Below are positions 39,599-50,293 of a stretch of DNA of 64,000 nucleotides, piece by piece; position 1 is the stretch's first letter; each line of letters begins with the position of its first letter. The stretch covers positions 894,103 to 958,102 of the forward strand of contig NZ_JAGYPF010000002.1 of NCBI RefSeq assembly GCF_018343535.1, in the 5' to 3' direction. The DNA is from Neobacillus rhizophilus (GTDB taxonomy: Bacteria; Bacillota; Bacilli; Bacillales; Cytobacillaceae). Position numbers and translations under genes: made by a program. Under the pieces are notes generated by a model that made no database searches, had not been told where the DNA came from, and saw only the letters and a list, made by a program, of their open reading frames with translations.

Positions 39599-39716
39599 TT
39601 TGGCGGATACTTACAGGGTTTCAGCGGATTTTCAGTTAAAGTTGGCGGATAAATTAACGGGTTTGGCGGATATTAACGAGGATTCAGCGGATAACCCTCT
39701 AAGTTTGGCGGATACC
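39599..39716. repeat. 21-bp periodic array A (TTTGGCGGATA core, six units)
   Basis: Cores GGCGGATA/AGCGGATA begin at 39602, 39623, 39644, 39665, 39686 and 39707, exactly 21 bp apart. The ~10 bases between cores differ from unit to unit. It lies in the ~500-bp gap between yvoF and hisZ. Confidence 0.9.
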
Positions 39717-39772
39717 CCCAGTCTGGTCCTTGAAAGCAACCTTTTTCAAAAGGCATTTTTAAAAAAATAGCG

Positions 39773-39890
39773 TTTGGCGAATAACAACTAATTTTTGACG
39801 AATAAGTTACCCGGTTTGGCGAATAAGTTACCCGATTTGGCGAATAAAATCAGGAATCCGGCGAATAATACATAAGATTTGGCGAATAAG
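39773..39890. repeat. 21-bp periodic array B (TTTGGCGAATAA core, six units)
   Basis: Cores GGCGAATAA/GACGAATAA begin at 39776, 39797, 39818, 39839, 39860 and 39881, again exactly 21 bp apart, but out of phase with array A (69 bp between the last A core and the first B core). Confidence 0.9.
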
Positions 39891-39931
39891 TCAATACCCT
39901 CAAACAGGAATCCCACCTCTAGTCTTAATAT

Positions 39932-39949
39932 TCAATGTTTTTTCATTGA
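39932..39949. promoter_or_regulatory. Inverted repeat overlapping the hisZ -35 box
   Basis: TCAATG (39932-39937), six T, CATTGA (39944-39949). It overlaps the TTGACG -35 hexamer and could be an operator of the his operon. Confidence 0.4.
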
Positions 39950-39974
39950 CGAAAACCACGACAAGGTTTAAACT
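39946..39974 (+). promoter_or_regulatory. Sigma-A promoter of the his operon
   Basis: -35 TTGACG (39946-39951), 17-bp spacer, -10 TAAACT (39969-39974), about 65 bp before hisZ. Confidence 0.65.
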
Positions 39975-40040
39975 ACATATAATTAACTTTACTTCTCTAA
40001 TACATTAGCAGACTAAAGTGTTCGGAAAAGGATGGGAAAG

Positions 40041-41210
40041 ATGAGCCGCTTGTTTATGTTTGAAAAGCCTTTAGGGATGCGGGATACGCTCCCAGAATTA
40101 TATGAAAAAAAGCATCAAGTACGTTCCGCAATTGCGGAAACGATGAAGCTTTGGGGCTATCAATTTATTGAAACCCCGACTCTTGAATACTATGAAACCG
40201 TTGGCGCGGCATCGGCGATTCTTGATGCCCAGCTTTTTAAATTACTTGACAAAGAGGGGCATACCCTCGTTTTACGGCCGGAAATGACAACTCCGATTGC
40301 ACGCGTGGCAGCTTCCAAGTTATTAAATGAGGACTTGCCCGTTAGATTGGCGTACTCGGCAAATGTATACCGGGCCCAGCAGCGCGAGGGCGGCCGGCCT
40401 GCTGAATTTGAGCAGATTGGTGTCGAATACTTGAATGACAATACCGTCTCCTGCGACGGTGAGACGATAGCTTTATTAATTTCTTCTTTAAAAAAAGCAG
40501 GCTTGTCGGAATTTCAAGTCTCAATCGGACATGTCGGATTTTCCCAGGAACTGTTCATGCAGATTCTTGGCACCAACGGCAGGGCGACAGCACTAAGGAA
40601 GTTTTTATATGAAAAAAATTATGTCGGCTATCGTGAAAGCGTCCAGTCCTTTAACCTCTCTTCGATTGATAAACAAAGGCTCTTGAAGCTGCTACAGCTA
40701 AGGGGTGGTGAAGAGGTAATCGAATACGCTTTGGACGTTATTGAAAATGACAAAGGCAAGCAGGCAATCACAGAATTACAAGAGCTGTGGGATGTCATTA
40801 AGGATTATGGTGTCGAAGAACATGTGAAGTTTGATTTTTCAATCGTCAGTCATATGAGCTACTATTCTGGCATTTTATTTGAGGTTTATGCCGGGAATGT
40901 CGGCTTTCCGATTGGCAACGGCGGCCGCTACAGCTTACTTGATAAGTTTGGAAAAAATGCAACCGCAACAGGGTTTGCGGTCCGGCTTGATATGCTGCTC
41001 GAGGCAATGGGAGGCGGCCAAACGGAAACTACCGGGCATTGCATTTTGTTTAGTCAGGAACACAGGAAGGAAGCGTTTGACCTCGCCCGCAAAATGCATG
41101 AGGAAGGAACGAGAACAGTGCTTCAGGATATTACCGGTGTAAAAGACCTTGATGCTTTCACAAAGAAATTTGCCGGGACTACCTTTTTAATTGGGGGTGG
41201 ACAGCGATGA
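40041..41210 (+). CDS. hisZ: ATP phosphoribosyltransferase regulatory subunit HisZ
   Basis: A ~389-residue paralogue of histidyl-tRNA synthetase that activates the short-form HisG and carries its histidine feedback site. [37 protein letters not shown] and [15 protein letters not shown] are class-II synthetase motifs 1 and 2; the anticodon-binding domain of true HisRS is reduced. The ATG at 40041 has AAAGG at 9 bp; the ATG at 40032 touches it. First gene of hisZGDBHAFI; its stop overlaps the hisG ATG. Confidence 0.95.
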   Translation: MSRLFMFEKPLGMRDTLPELYEKKHQVRSAIAETMKLWGYQFIETPTLEYYETVGAASAILDAQLFKLLDKEGHTLVLRPEMTTPIARVAASKLLNEDLPVRLAYSANVYRAQQREGGRPAEFEQIGVEYLNDNTVSCDGETIALLISSLKKAGLSEFQVSIGHVGFSQELFMQILGTNGRATALRKFLYEKNYVGYRESVQSFNLSSIDKQRLLKLLQLRGGEEVIEYALDVIENDKGKQAITELQELWDVIKDYGVEEHVKFDFSIVSHMSYYSGILFEVYAGNVGFPIGNGGRYSLLDKFGKNATATGFAVRLDMLLEAMGGGQTETTGHCILFSQEHRKEAFDLARKMHEEGTRTVLQDITGVKDLDAFTKKFAGTTFLIGGGQR

Positions 41211-41836
41211 AAGATGTATTAACCATTGCCATGCCAAAGGGGCGAATTTTTGAAGAAGCAGCGGAATTGTTGCGTAAAGCAGGCTATAAGCTGCCGCCTG
41301 AATTTGATGATTCCCGCAAACTCATCATCGATGTTGCCGAGGAAAACCTGCGCTTCATTCTCGCAAAGCCAATGGATGTTGCCACTTATGTCGAGCACGG
41401 CGTTGCCGATGTAGGCATTGCCGGAAAAGACGTATTACTCGAAGAAGAACGCGATGTCTATGAGCTTCTTGATTTAAAAATCAGCTATTGTTATCTGGCA
41501 GTTGCCGGTCTTCCGGATACAAAAATGAACGAAGTGGCGCCAAGAGTGGCAACGAAATATCCGAATGTCGCTGAAGCTTATTTCCGTGAGCAGGGGGAGC
41601 AGGTGGAAATCATTAAATTAAATGGCTCCATTGAACTTGCCCCATTAATCGGATTATCGGACAGGATTGTTGATATTGTCTCAACTGGACGTACCCTTAA
41701 GGAAAACGGACTGGTTGAGTATGAAAGAATTGTCGATGTGACTTCACGGCTGGTTGTCAATCCGGTCAGCTACCGAATTAAGGATGCGCAGATTGACGAT
41801 CTGGTTGCGCGTCTTCATGAAGTGGTGGGGGTTTAA
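41207..41836 (+). CDS. hisG: ATP phosphoribosyltransferase catalytic subunit (short form)
   Basis: A 209-residue enzyme for step 1 of histidine synthesis, joining ATP and PRPP. The short form lacks the C-terminal regulatory domain and needs HisZ, which is encoded directly upstream. [35 protein letters not shown] and [16 protein letters not shown] are conserved, the last binding PRPP. Overlaps hisZ by 4 bp (ATGA). Confidence 0.97.
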   Translation: MKDVLTIAMPKGRIFEEAAELLRKAGYKLPPEFDDSRKLIIDVAEENLRFILAKPMDVATYVEHGVADVGIAGKDVLLEEERDVYELLDLKISYCYLAVAGLPDTKMNEVAPRVATKYPNVAEAYFREQGEQVEIIKLNGSIELAPLIGLSDRIVDIVSTGRTLKENGLVEYERIVDVTSRLVVNPVSYRIKDAQIDDLVARLHEVVGV

Positions 41837-41839
41837 TAA

Positions 41840-43114
41840 ATGAAAATTCAAAGAGTGCAGGATCTAGTTTCAATAAAAAGGTCGATAGAGGCCGGGACCT
41901 CCGAACAGCAGGCGGCTGTCAAAGGAATTATCGCAGATGTCCGCAGCCGCGGAGATGAGGCATTAAGAGAATACACAGAAAAATTCGACCGTGTAAAGTT
42001 GTCTTCTTTTTCCGTAACAGAAGAGGAAATTGAAGAAGCTTACGGGAAGGTTGATGACCAATTTATTTCCATCGTTCGGGAAGCAGCGGAAAATATCCGT
42101 ACATACCACAAAAAACAGCTGCGTCCTTCCTGGATGACAACGGAGGAGAATGGCACTATTCTTGGGCAAAAAATTACCCCGCTTGATTCAGTAGGCGTGT
42201 ATGTTCCTGGCGGAACGGCGGCTTATCCTTCATCAGTGCTGATGAACGTGGTTCCTGCAAAGGTTGCCGGCGTGAAGAGGATTGTCATGGTGTCTCCTCC
42301 GGGTGCCGATGGGAAACTGCCTTCAGCGGTACTTGTTGCCGCTAAAGAAGCAGGTGTAGTAGAAATCTACAAGGCTGGCGGAGCCCAGGCCGTAGCGGCG
42401 CTGGCTTACGGAACGGAGTCAATCCAGCCTGTTGATAAAATTACCGGACCTGGAAATATCTACGTAGCGCTTGCTAAACGCGAAGTATTCGGCGACGTCG
42501 ACATCGATATGATTGCCGGCCCAAGTGAGATTGCTATTTTAGCAGACGAAACAGCCAGGGCAGACGAAGTGGCGGCTGACTTGTTATCCCAGGCCGAGCA
42601 CGACCCACGGGCTTGCAGTGTGTTGGTGACACCGTCACAGGAGTTGGCCGAGGCGGTTGCTATCGAGGTTGAAAAACAGCTTGCCTTGCTGCCGCGCAAA
42701 GAAATTGCTGCCAGGTCAATTGCCGATTACGGTGCTATTTACGTGACGAACGATATCGATGAAGCGGTTGAAACGGTTAACCAGCTAGCACCAGAACACC
42801 TTGAAGTTATTACAGCAAACGCAATGGAGCTGTTAGGGAAAATTCGTCACGCTGGAGCTATTTTTATCGGACGGTATAGTTCTGAACCAGTTGGCGACTA
42901 TTTTGCCGGACCGAATCATGTGCTGCCGACAAATGGAACGGCACGCTTTTCGAGCCCGCTCAACGTCGATGATTTTCAAAAGAAATCCAGTGTGATTATT
43001 TATAGTGAAAAAGCATTAAAGGCTAACGGCGCAAAAATTGCGGCATTTGCCAGAATGGAAGGGCTTGAGGCCCATGCCCGCGCTGTTGAGGTAAGACTAA
43101 AAAACGATAACTAG
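41840..43114 (+). CDS. hisD: Histidinol dehydrogenase
   Basis: A 424-residue zinc enzyme catalysing the last two NAD-dependent oxidations, histidinol to histidine. [35 protein letters not shown] and [15 protein letters not shown] hold nucleotide- and zinc-site residues, and the C-terminal [12 protein letters not shown] is typical. It starts 3 bp after hisG. Slightly shorter than the enterobacterial form, as usual in Bacillus. Confidence 0.97.
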   Translation: MKIQRVQDLVSIKRSIEAGTSEQQAAVKGIIADVRSRGDEALREYTEKFDRVKLSSFSVTEEEIEEAYGKVDDQFISIVREAAENIRTYHKKQLRPSWMTTEENGTILGQKITPLDSVGVYVPGGTAAYPSSVLMNVVPAKVAGVKRIVMVSPPGADGKLPSAVLVAAKEAGVVEIYKAGGAQAVAALAYGTESIQPVDKITGPGNIYVALAKREVFGDVDIDMIAGPSEIAILADETARADEVAADLLSQAEHDPRACSVLVTPSQELAEAVAIEVEKQLALLPRKEIAARSIADYGAIYVTNDIDEAVETVNQLAPEHLEVITANAMELLGKIRHAGAIFIGRYSSEPVGDYFAGPNHVLPTNGTARFSSPLNVDDFQKKSSVIIYSEKALKANGAKIAAFARMEGLEAHARAVEVRLKNDN

Positions 43115-43126
43115 TGGGGTGAGCTC

Positions 43127-43714
43127 GTGGAACGAGTTGCAAGAGTGGATAGAAAAACAAATGAAACGAATATAAAGCTGACGTTTGATGTGGATGGCGA
43201 AGGAAGTTCCAACCTGGAAACAGGTGTACCATTCTTAAGCCACATGCTCGATTTGTTTACGAAACACGGACAATTTAATTTAACAGTGGATGCAAATGGT
43301 GACATTGAAGTCGATGACCATCACACAACGGAAGATATCGGCATTTGTCTGGGGCAGGCTCTTCGTGAAGCCCTTGGCGACAAACGTGGTATCAAACGTT
43401 ATGGCAATGCTTTTGTTCCAATGGATGAAGCATTGGCGCAGGTAGTGGTCGATCTTAGCAATCGCCCACATCTGGAAATGCGTGCGGAGTTCCCTGGCCA
43501 GAAGGTAGGAACCTTCGATACCGAATTGGTTCATGAGTTTCTCTGGAAGCTTGCCCTGGAGGCACGGATGAATCTCCATGTAATCGTCCATTACGGAAAA
43601 AATACTCACCATATGATTGAGGCTGTCTTCAAAGCACTCGGCCGGGCACTCGATGAAGCTACAACCATCGATCCGCGCATCAAAGGTGTTCCATCTACAA
43701 AAGGAATGTTGTAG
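43127..43714 (+). CDS. hisB: Imidazoleglycerol-phosphate dehydratase
   Basis: A 195-residue monofunctional Mn-dependent dehydratase (step 7). Duplicate metal motifs DDHHTTEDIGICLGQAL (~residues 65-81) and NTHHMIEAVFKALGRAL (~161-177) mark the two half-domains; GVPFLSHMLDLFTKHG is also conserved. GTG start with GTGGGGTGAG upstream. No phosphatase domain is fused, so histidinol phosphatase is elsewhere. Confidence 0.96.
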   Translation: MERVARVDRKTNETNIKLTFDVDGEGSSNLETGVPFLSHMLDLFTKHGQFNLTVDANGDIEVDDHHTTEDIGICLGQALREALGDKRGIKRYGNAFVPMDEALAQVVVDLSNRPHLEMRAEFPGQKVGTFDTELVHEFLWKLALEARMNLHVIVHYGKNTHHMIEAVFKALGRALDEATTIDPRIKGVPSTKGML

Positions 43715-43775
43715 ATTCTAGAAAATTCGGGGAGTAACAGGCACCGCGTGCCACTGCACCAGAAAGGATGTTTAT

Positions 43776-44402
43776 ATGATCGGTATTGTAGATTATGGCA
43801 TGGGGAATTTATTTAGTGTCAGCAAGGCGCTGGAACGTCTGGGGGCAGATTATTTTATTTCAGCCAATCATAGTGAATTGCTTGAGGCTGATGCCTTGAT
43901 TTTGCCTGGGGTTGGTGCCTTTCGTGATGCGATGGAGCGTCTGCCTGCAGATACAATAAAGGAATTTGCTGCCACCGGAAAACCGCTTCTTGGTATTTGC
44001 CTTGGCATGCAGCTTTTGTTTGAAAACAGTGAGGAAAATGGTTTTACAGAAGGTCTTGGTCTCTTGCCGGGCAGTGTCCGCCGTTTCCCTGGCCGCTCCG
44101 AGAACGGTGAACCATACAAGGTTCCCCACATGGGCTGGAACCGGCTTGAGTTCGTGAATGCCTCGCCGCTTACTAGCAAGTTGGAAGAGGATTATGTCTA
44201 CTTCGTTCATTCTTATTTTGTTAATGCGGAGAACTCCGAGGTCCTCGTTGCTAAAGCGGATTACCATGAACAGGTATCCGCTGTTGTCGGCCGTGATAAC
44301 ATTTTCGGTATGCAATTCCATCCCGAAAAAAGCAGCCGGCTTGGAATGGCCCTACTTGATAATTTTTTAAAAATAGCAGTTGAAAGGAAGGCGGTACGAT
44401 GA
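43776..44402 (+). CDS. hisH: Imidazole glycerol phosphate synthase, glutaminase subunit
   Basis: A 208-residue class-I glutamine amidotransferase that feeds ammonia to HisF. Nucleophile Cys in [12 protein letters not shown] (~residue 78), His and Glu in [11 protein letters not shown] (~180s), oxyanion region [14 protein letters not shown]. The 61 bp before it include a small GGCAC-CGC-GTGCC hairpin of unknown role. Overlaps hisA by 4 bp. Confidence 0.96.
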   Translation: MIGIVDYGMGNLFSVSKALERLGADYFISANHSELLEADALILPGVGAFRDAMERLPADTIKEFAATGKPLLGICLGMQLLFENSEENGFTEGLGLLPGSVRRFPGRSENGEPYKVPHMGWNRLEFVNASPLTSKLEEDYVYFVHSYFVNAENSEVLVAKADYHEQVSAVVGRDNIFGMQFHPEKSSRLGMALLDNFLKIAVERKAVR

Positions 44403-45127
44403 CATTCACAATTTATCCCGCAATTGACATGCGGGGCGGGAAATGTGTCCGCCTTCTGCAAGGCGATTACGACAAAGAAACAGTTTACGGCGATTCTCCA
44501 TTTGACATGGCCCGGTCCTTCGCGGCTGATGGCGCCGAGTGGATCCATATGGTGGACCTTGACGGGGCAAAGGATGGCAAGCGCGTGAATGACCGTTTTG
44601 TGATTGAGGCTGCTCAGAAGCTCGCTAATGTGAAAATCCAAATCGGCGGCGGCATTCGGTCGGAGGCTGATATTGCCCATTATTTGGAGAATAATGTGGA
44701 CCGAGTTATTATAGGAAGCATTGCCGTTTCCAATCCGGAGTTCGCTATTGATATGATTAAAAGGTACGGAGGGCAGATTGCAGTAGGAATCGATGCGAAA
44801 AATGGCTATGTGGCTACACATGGCTGGTTCGACACTTCTGAAGTGAAGGCGGTTGAGCTTGGGAAACGCTTCGCGGAGGCTGGGGCGGAGACCTTTATTT
44901 TTACCGATATTGCCACTGACGGAATGCTTTCTGGACCAAATATTGCTGCTGTCAGTGAACTAGCCGAAGTTACTGGCAAAAACGTCATTGCCTCAGGCGG
45001 AGTGAGCAGCCTAGCGGATTTACAGGCCCTATCCACGGCAAAAGGAATCGGCGGGGCAATCGTTGGCAAGGCCCTTTATGAAAAAAGATTTACCTTAAAG
45101 GAAGCTTTAAAAATTGGTCAGCTTTAA
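44399..45127 (+). CDS. hisA: ProFAR isomerase HisA
   Basis: A 242-residue (beta-alpha)8 barrel isomerase. The catalytic general base Asp8 lies in [14 protein letters not shown]; the second acid Asp is in [12 protein letters not shown], with phosphate-binding GGGIRS and ASGGVSS. Made of two half-barrel repeats shared with HisF. Start overlaps hisH; hisF follows 21 bp downstream. Confidence 0.97.
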   Translation: MTFTIYPAIDMRGGKCVRLLQGDYDKETVYGDSPFDMARSFAADGAEWIHMVDLDGAKDGKRVNDRFVIEAAQKLANVKIQIGGGIRSEADIAHYLENNVDRVIIGSIAVSNPEFAIDMIKRYGGQIAVGIDAKNGYVATHGWFDTSEVKAVELGKRFAEAGAETFIFTDIATDGMLSGPNIAAVSELAEVTGKNVIASGGVSSLADLQALSTAKGIGGAIVGKALYEKRFTLKEALKIGQL

Positions 45128-45148
45128 AACAGGGGCGGGGGAGAAATC

Positions 45149-45910
45149 ATGACTTTAACTAAAAGAATTATACCCTGTTTGGACGTAAAGGACGGGCGGG
45201 TAGTAAAGGGAATTCAATTTGTCCAACTGCGCGACGCCGGCGATCCGGTAGAACTGGCGCGGATTTACGATGAGCAAGGGGCAGACGAGCTTGTGTTTCT
45301 TGATATCTCTGCTTCAGTTGAGGGACGGAAGACAATGGTTGAGGTTGTTAAGGCGGTTGCCTCCGAATTGGCCATTCCTTTTACGGTCGGCGGCGGCATC
45401 AATTCATTGGAAGATATGAAAAAAATTCTTCGTGCCGGGGCAGATAAGGTATCCTTGAATACTGCGGCGGTCCAGAATCCGGAACTCATTCGTGAAGGGG
45501 CCGACTTTTTTGGTTCGCAATGTATAGTTGTAGCAATCGATGCAAAATATGATTCCGAGATTGGGACTTGGAGGGTATACACACATGGCGGCCGAAAGCC
45601 AACTGAAAAAAAGGTAATCGATTGGGCGCGGGAGGCAATGGAGCTTGGCGCTGGGGAAATTTTATTGACCAGCATGGATAGCGATGGCGAGAAAAACGGC
45701 TTTGACCTTTCTCTTACGAAGGCGGTCAGTGAAGCCGTTACGATTCCAGTTATTGCCTCAGGCGGTGCCGGAAACGCGGAGCATTTTGCTGAAGCCTTTT
45801 TGGAAGGTAAAGCCGATGCCGCACTTGCCGCATCCATTTTTCATTACAAAGAAACTTCAGTACAGGAAGTTAAAAGCTGTTTGCGCGAAAAGGGACTGGC
45901 CGTCCGTTAA
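45149..45910 (+). CDS. hisF: Imidazole glycerol phosphate synthase, cyclase subunit
   Basis: A 253-residue barrel that pairs with HisH to form IGP and AICAR. Catalytic Asp11 in [12 protein letters not shown] and Asp130-type residue in [19 protein letters not shown] and [11 protein letters not shown] bind phosphate; [15 protein letters not shown] is the conserved loop. Ribosome binding site GGGGGAG. Confidence 0.97.
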   Translation: MTLTKRIIPCLDVKDGRVVKGIQFVQLRDAGDPVELARIYDEQGADELVFLDISASVEGRKTMVEVVKAVASELAIPFTVGGGINSLEDMKKILRAGADKVSLNTAAVQNPELIREGADFFGSQCIVVAIDAKYDSEIGTWRVYTHGGRKPTEKKVIDWAREAMELGAGEILLTSMDSDGEKNGFDLSLTKAVSEAVTIPVIASGGAGNAEHFAEAFLEGKADAALAASIFHYKETSVQEVKSCLREKGLAVR

Positions 45911-45976
45911 CTAGGGCGCGATCATAAGATTTTATCAAAAACTAAGTTCGATTTCAAAAAAGGAAGTGACGGTCCG

Positions 45977-46606
45977 ATGAATCCGGACACTATCAAATTT
46001 GACGAAAAGGGATTAGTCCCTGCCATTATTCAAGATGCAGAAACATTAGAAGTTTTGACACTGGCTTATATGAATAAAGAGTCGCTTGCGAAAACATTGG
46101 AAACAGGTGAAACCTGGTTCTACAGCCGCTCCCGCCAGGAATTGTGGCATAAGGGTGCAACGAGCGGCAACACTCAGTCTGTCGTCAGCATCAAATACGA
46201 CTGCGACCAGGATGCCATTCTTGTACAGGTGAATCCGAAAGGACCTGCATGTCACACAGGAGCGGTCAGCTGTTTTTCAGGGGAAGAGGTTGCCGATCGC
46301 AAATCCAGCCTAGGGGACTATCAAATTTTACAAACCCTAGAAAAGGTTATTTTGGACCGCGAACGTGAGCGGCCGGAAGGTGCCTATACCACTTACCTAT
46401 TTGAAAAAGGTGTAGACAAGATTTTGAAAAAAGTCGGTGAGGAAGCGGCCGAAGTCATCATCGCAGCTAAAAACCGCGACCATGGAGAACTGAAATGGGA
46501 AGCAGCCGACTTGCTCTATCACCTGCAGGTATTGCTGGTGGAACAAGGCCTTCCATTTAAGGAAGTTTTGCGGACACTGGAAGAAAGACACAAGGACCGG
46601 TCCTGA
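45977..46606 (+). CDS. hisI: Bifunctional phosphoribosyl-AMP cyclohydrolase / phosphoribosyl-ATP pyrophosphatase
   Basis: A 209-residue fusion for steps 2 and 3. N-terminal cyclohydrolase (~1-110): [19 protein letters not shown] and zinc-linked [10 protein letters not shown] and [10 protein letters not shown]-terminal pyrophosphatase (~115-205): [17 protein letters not shown], an all-alpha MazG-like fold with acidic metal ligands. Last his gene, followed by a terminator 3' of its stop. hisC (aminotransferase) and hisJ are absent from this operon. Confidence 0.97.
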   Translation: MNPDTIKFDEKGLVPAIIQDAETLEVLTLAYMNKESLAKTLETGETWFYSRSRQELWHKGATSGNTQSVVSIKYDCDQDAILVQVNPKGPACHTGAVSCFSGEEVADRKSSLGDYQILQTLEKVILDRERERPEGAYTTYLFEKGVDKILKKVGEEAAEVIIAAKNRDHGELKWEAADLLYHLQVLLVEQGLPFKEVLRTLEERHKDRS

Positions 46607-46623
46607 TTTTGGACCGGTTTTTC
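46596..46623 (+). terminator. Terminator of the his operon
   Basis: ACCGGTCC (46596-46603, overlapping the end of hisI) pairs with GGACCGGT (46611-46618), then a T-run. Confidence 0.8.
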
Positions 46624-46649
46624 TATGGGAAAATTACCTGTTTTGGGAA

Positions 46650-46762
46650 TTACTCACCGATTTTTGCAATTTACTCGCCGAAATTCGGATTTACTCGTCG
46701 GAATCTAACATTTACTCGCAACAATTTCAGAATTTACTCGCCAAAAACATCATTTTACTGGC
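46650..46762. repeat. 21-bp periodic array C (GGCGAGTAA core on the minus strand, six units)
   Basis: TTACTC(G/A)CC-type cores begin at 46650, 46671, 46691, 46712, 46734 and 46755 (spacings 21, 20, 21, 22, 21). On the minus strand they read GGCGAGTAA, closely related to arrays A and B. Lies between hisI and yvcD. Confidence 0.8.
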
Positions 46763-46881
46763 TGCTCCCCCATTTTTTAGCTCCGGAAATTTTTCCATTC
46801 CGCCCAAAGCCCTAAATCCTTCTCGTACAAGTCAGAATTGTGTTATACTACATTAGTTATTAATGGATGATGGAGGACTGC

Positions 46882-48378
46882 ATGAGTAAAGACGCAAAAG
46901 CAAGAATGCAAAAGGGGAAAATACTTTCATTTGTTCCTACGGGGGAATATTATTTCAAGAAAGGAATTAAGGCATACCATCGCCGTGATTTTTTCAAAGC
47001 GAAAAAATATCTAGGACGGGCGCTGCAGCTTGAGCCGGGCGAACCGATGATTGCGTGCCAGCTGGCCATTGTGTCGACTGAACTTGGCGAGTTTGAAGAT
47101 TCCAACCGACTCCTGCATCTCATCCTTGAAGATCTTGACCACGAAATGGTGGAGTGCCACTACTTCTTAGCAAATAATTATGCCCATTTGGGATTTTTTA
47201 AAGACGCTTATCACCATGCCAACCTTTATATGGAATTGGATGCAGGTGGTGATTTTTCAGAGGATGCGGAGGAATTGCTTGAGCTTCTCGCATTGGAGTC
47301 GGATGATTTGGCTGATGAGTTCTTTCAGCAAGACGACCTAATCGTTAAACAGGAGCAAGCTCGCGAGCTTCTCGAATCAGGTTATTTCCCAAAAGCGATT
47401 GAACTATTAAAGGAAGTCATCAAGGACTATCCGGAATACTGGTCTGCCTACAACAACCTAGCGCTCGCTTATTTCTATTTAGGCAAAAGCGAGAAGGCGG
47501 ACGCCATCTTAAATGATGTTTTGAAAAAGAACCCTGGGAATCTGCACGCACTATGCAATAAAATGATATTTGCCCATTATCAAGGGCGTACCAAATATGT
47601 CAATGAGCTGTTCGATAGCTTGAAAAAAGTTCAGCCGCTCTTAAGCGAACACCAATTTAAGCTTGGAACTTCTTTCGCACTTGTTGGCGAATATGAGCAT
47701 GCTTATGTATGGCTGAAAAAATTATATAAAAACGGCTTTGATGGGGATGGCCCGTTTTATTATTGGCTCGCCTATTCTGCTTATTTCACTGGCAGGGAAA
47801 TTTTCGCCCAAAACGTTTGGAAAAAGCTTCTGGAAATTAGCCCTGACAAAGAGGGCCAGGAACCGTGGAATACAAATGAGCAGGACCGTGCAAACGGGTT
47901 TGAGGACCATTCAGGATCGATTTTTCAAAAACTAGAAAGCGACTATGTCGAGGAACGGCTATTTGCTCTTTTCCTGACAACTGTTTCGGATAAAAAGGAT
48001 GAAATCATCACTTCAAAGCGCCTTTTTCAAAACCAGAAATTTACGGCACTGGAGAAGGAATACATCTCGTTAATCCGGTCGGGAAGACCGTCACGGACGG
48101 CCGACGCGCAGGAAGTCGCCGAGCTGTTTTACGAAAACCATCAGCCGATTGGGACAATTGAGGCCGGTTTATATTTAATGTGGTTTTCCGTTTTTGTGGA
48201 AATGTTTAAAGCAAATATGCAATTGAAAAATAAAAGCGCCTGGGCAGGTGCAGTCGAGTACGTCTGGCACAGGCTGCGCAGTGAAAAAGTGTCCCAGCAG
48301 GAAATCGCACAGCGCTACGGAACCTCATCGGCAACAATCGGAAAATACGTAAAGCTAGTCAATGAGCTTTTAAATTAA
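46882..48378 (+). CDS. yvcD: TPR-repeat protein with C-terminal HTH-like segment (YvcD-like)
   Basis: A ~498-residue cytoplasmic protein of tandem tetratricopeptide repeats (e.g. YFKKGIKAYHRRDFFKAKKYL at ~24-44, YWSAYNNLALAYFYLGKSEKA at ~190-210). The C-terminus (VSQQEIAQRYGTSSATIGKYV) looks like a helix-turn-helix. Likely a scaffold or regulatory protein; function unknown. The ATG at 46882 follows TGGAGG; the frame opens at 46867. Downstream of his and before trxB, as in B. subtilis. Confidence 0.8.
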   Translation: MSKDAKARMQKGKILSFVPTGEYYFKKGIKAYHRRDFFKAKKYLGRALQLEPGEPMIACQLAIVSTELGEFEDSNRLLHLILEDLDHEMVECHYFLANNYAHLGFFKDAYHHANLYMELDAGGDFSEDAEELLELLALESDDLADEFFQQDDLIVKQEQARELLESGYFPKAIELLKEVIKDYPEYWSAYNNLALAYFYLGKSEKADAILNDVLKKNPGNLHALCNKMIFAHYQGRTKYVNELFDSLKKVQPLLSEHQFKLGTSFALVGEYEHAYVWLKKLYKNGFDGDGPFYYWLAYSAYFTGREIFAQNVWKKLLEISPDKEGQEPWNTNEQDRANGFEDHSGSIFQKLESDYVEERLFALFLTTVSDKKDEIITSKRLFQNQKFTALEKEYISLIRSGRPSRTADAQEVAELFYENHQPIGTIEAGLYLMWFSVFVEMFKANMQLKNKSAWAGAVEYVWHRLRSEKVSQQEIAQRYGTSSATIGKYVKLVNELLN

Positions 48379-48404
48379 AATCACCCCGAAATCCCCGGAA
48401 ATGA

Positions 48405-49448
<1,044 letters not shown>

Positions 49449-49573
49449 TTAAAAAGTTTCCCAACATTTTTTACAAAAAGTTAATCCTGTTTTAATTGAA
49501 CTGTAACAGTAGTGAAATAAAAATATAGTATGATTATGGAAATTGACCCCCTTTAAAAATATATACCTTTTCT

Positions 49574-49604
49574 GCACAGGTCCAGCAGCCTGTGCTCTTT
49601 TTTT
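49574..49604 (+). terminator. Terminator downstream of trxB
   Basis: GCACAGG/CCTGTGC stem with 8-nt loop, followed by TCTTTTTTT. Confidence 0.8.
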
Positions 49605-49713
49605 GTGTTTAGCAAGAAAGCTACATAACTAATAAGGGTCCCGCTAAAAGGAAACTAGCCCCAATTGTAATATTTGCAAGAGGGAATTTACAGAAATATC
49701 AATTTTCAATTGA

Positions 49714-49742
49714 TTGTGAGCGGGTTATAAAAATAGTATAAT
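49714..49742 (+). promoter_or_regulatory. Sigma-A promoter of the Nudix-rapZ-yvcK operon
   Basis: -35 TTGTGA (49714-49719), 17-bp spacer, -10 TATAAT (49737-49742), ~70 bp before the Nudix start. Confidence 0.7.
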
Positions 49743-49813
49743 GAGAAGAATATATGAGGTTGTTATCTTAAGATATTTTGCAATATGTGTTTATATAAAG
49801 AGGGTGAAATGTT

Positions 49814-50272
49814 GTGCAGCGGGTCACCAATTGTGTGTTAATTAGAGAAAATAAGGTATTGTTGCTGCAAAAACCGCGGCGCGGCTGGTGGGTGGCACCA
49901 GGCGGGAAAATGGAGCCGGGCGAGTCGGTCCGGGATTCCTGCATCCGGGAATACCGTGAAGAAACGGGCGTATATTTAAAGAATCCCCAGCTAAAAGGAA
50001 TTTTTACAATGATTATGATGGAGGGAGACCAACTTCTGTCGGAGTGGATGATGTTTACCTTTGTGGCCCACGATTCCGACGGCTTAGACCTTGATGAGTC
50101 GGAAGAAGGCAAGCTTGAATGGCACCTTTTTGACCAAATAAAAGGCTTGCCGATGGCAGCCGGAGACTACCATATTATCGATTATATGATCCACGGCAAG
50201 GGAATGATTTACGGTACTTTTACTTATACAAAAGACTTTCAGCTGATTAGTTACCGATTAGATCCAGGTTAA
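49814..50272 (+). CDS. yvcI: Nudix hydrolase (8-oxo-dGTP diphosphatase type, YvcI-like)
   Basis: A 152-residue Nudix protein. The box G-x5-E-x7-REUxEExGU is complete: GGKMEPGESVRDSCIREYREE followed by TGVYL (~residues 34-60). The N-terminus VTNCVLIRENKVLLLQKPRRGWW resembles MutT/YvcI. Substrate not determined; sanitation of oxidised nucleotides is likely. GTG start with GAGGGTGAAA upstream. First of yvcI-rapZ-yvcK. Confidence 0.88.
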   Translation: MQRVTNCVLIRENKVLLLQKPRRGWWVAPGGKMEPGESVRDSCIREYREETGVYLKNPQLKGIFTMIMMEGDQLLSEWMMFTFVAHDSDGLDLDESEEGKLEWHLFDQIKGLPMAAGDYHIIDYMIHGKGMIYGTFTYTKDFQLISYRLDPG

Positions 50273-50293
50273 TTCGAAATAGGAGGAATCAAA

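Larger units (their letters stand above)
49449..49813. other. Intergenic region between trxB and the Nudix gene
   Basis: 365 bp. It holds a terminator (GCACAGG 49574-49580 with CCTGTGC 49589-49595 and a T-run), which closes trxB or a leader RNA after it, and a sigma-A promoter at 49714-49742 for the Nudix-rapZ operon. The 120 bp before the terminator are AT-rich with no gene-sized frame. Confidence 0.6.

Noticed and set aside
39543..39770. 75-codon ORF with a heptapeptide LAD repeat
   Set aside because: It is the 21-bp array A read in frame. The ATG lies at the yvoF terminator without a ribosome binding site, and array B, with the same period, is full of stops.
39900..40040. T-box riboswitch upstream of hisZ
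   Set aside because: No antiterminator bulge or specifier hairpin is visible; the leader is only about 65 bp.
43741..43772. Small GGCAC/GTGCC hairpin before hisH as attenuator
   Set aside because: Only 5 bp with no T-run; noted in the hisH entry without a functional claim.
43860..44821. Antisense ORFs of 153-186 aa over hisH and hisA
   Set aside because: Shadow frames of well-identified genes, without ribosome binding sites or recognisable motifs.
39599..46762. CRISPR array
   Set aside because: The 21-bp units have no long identical repeat, no spacers of constant length and no cas genes nearby.
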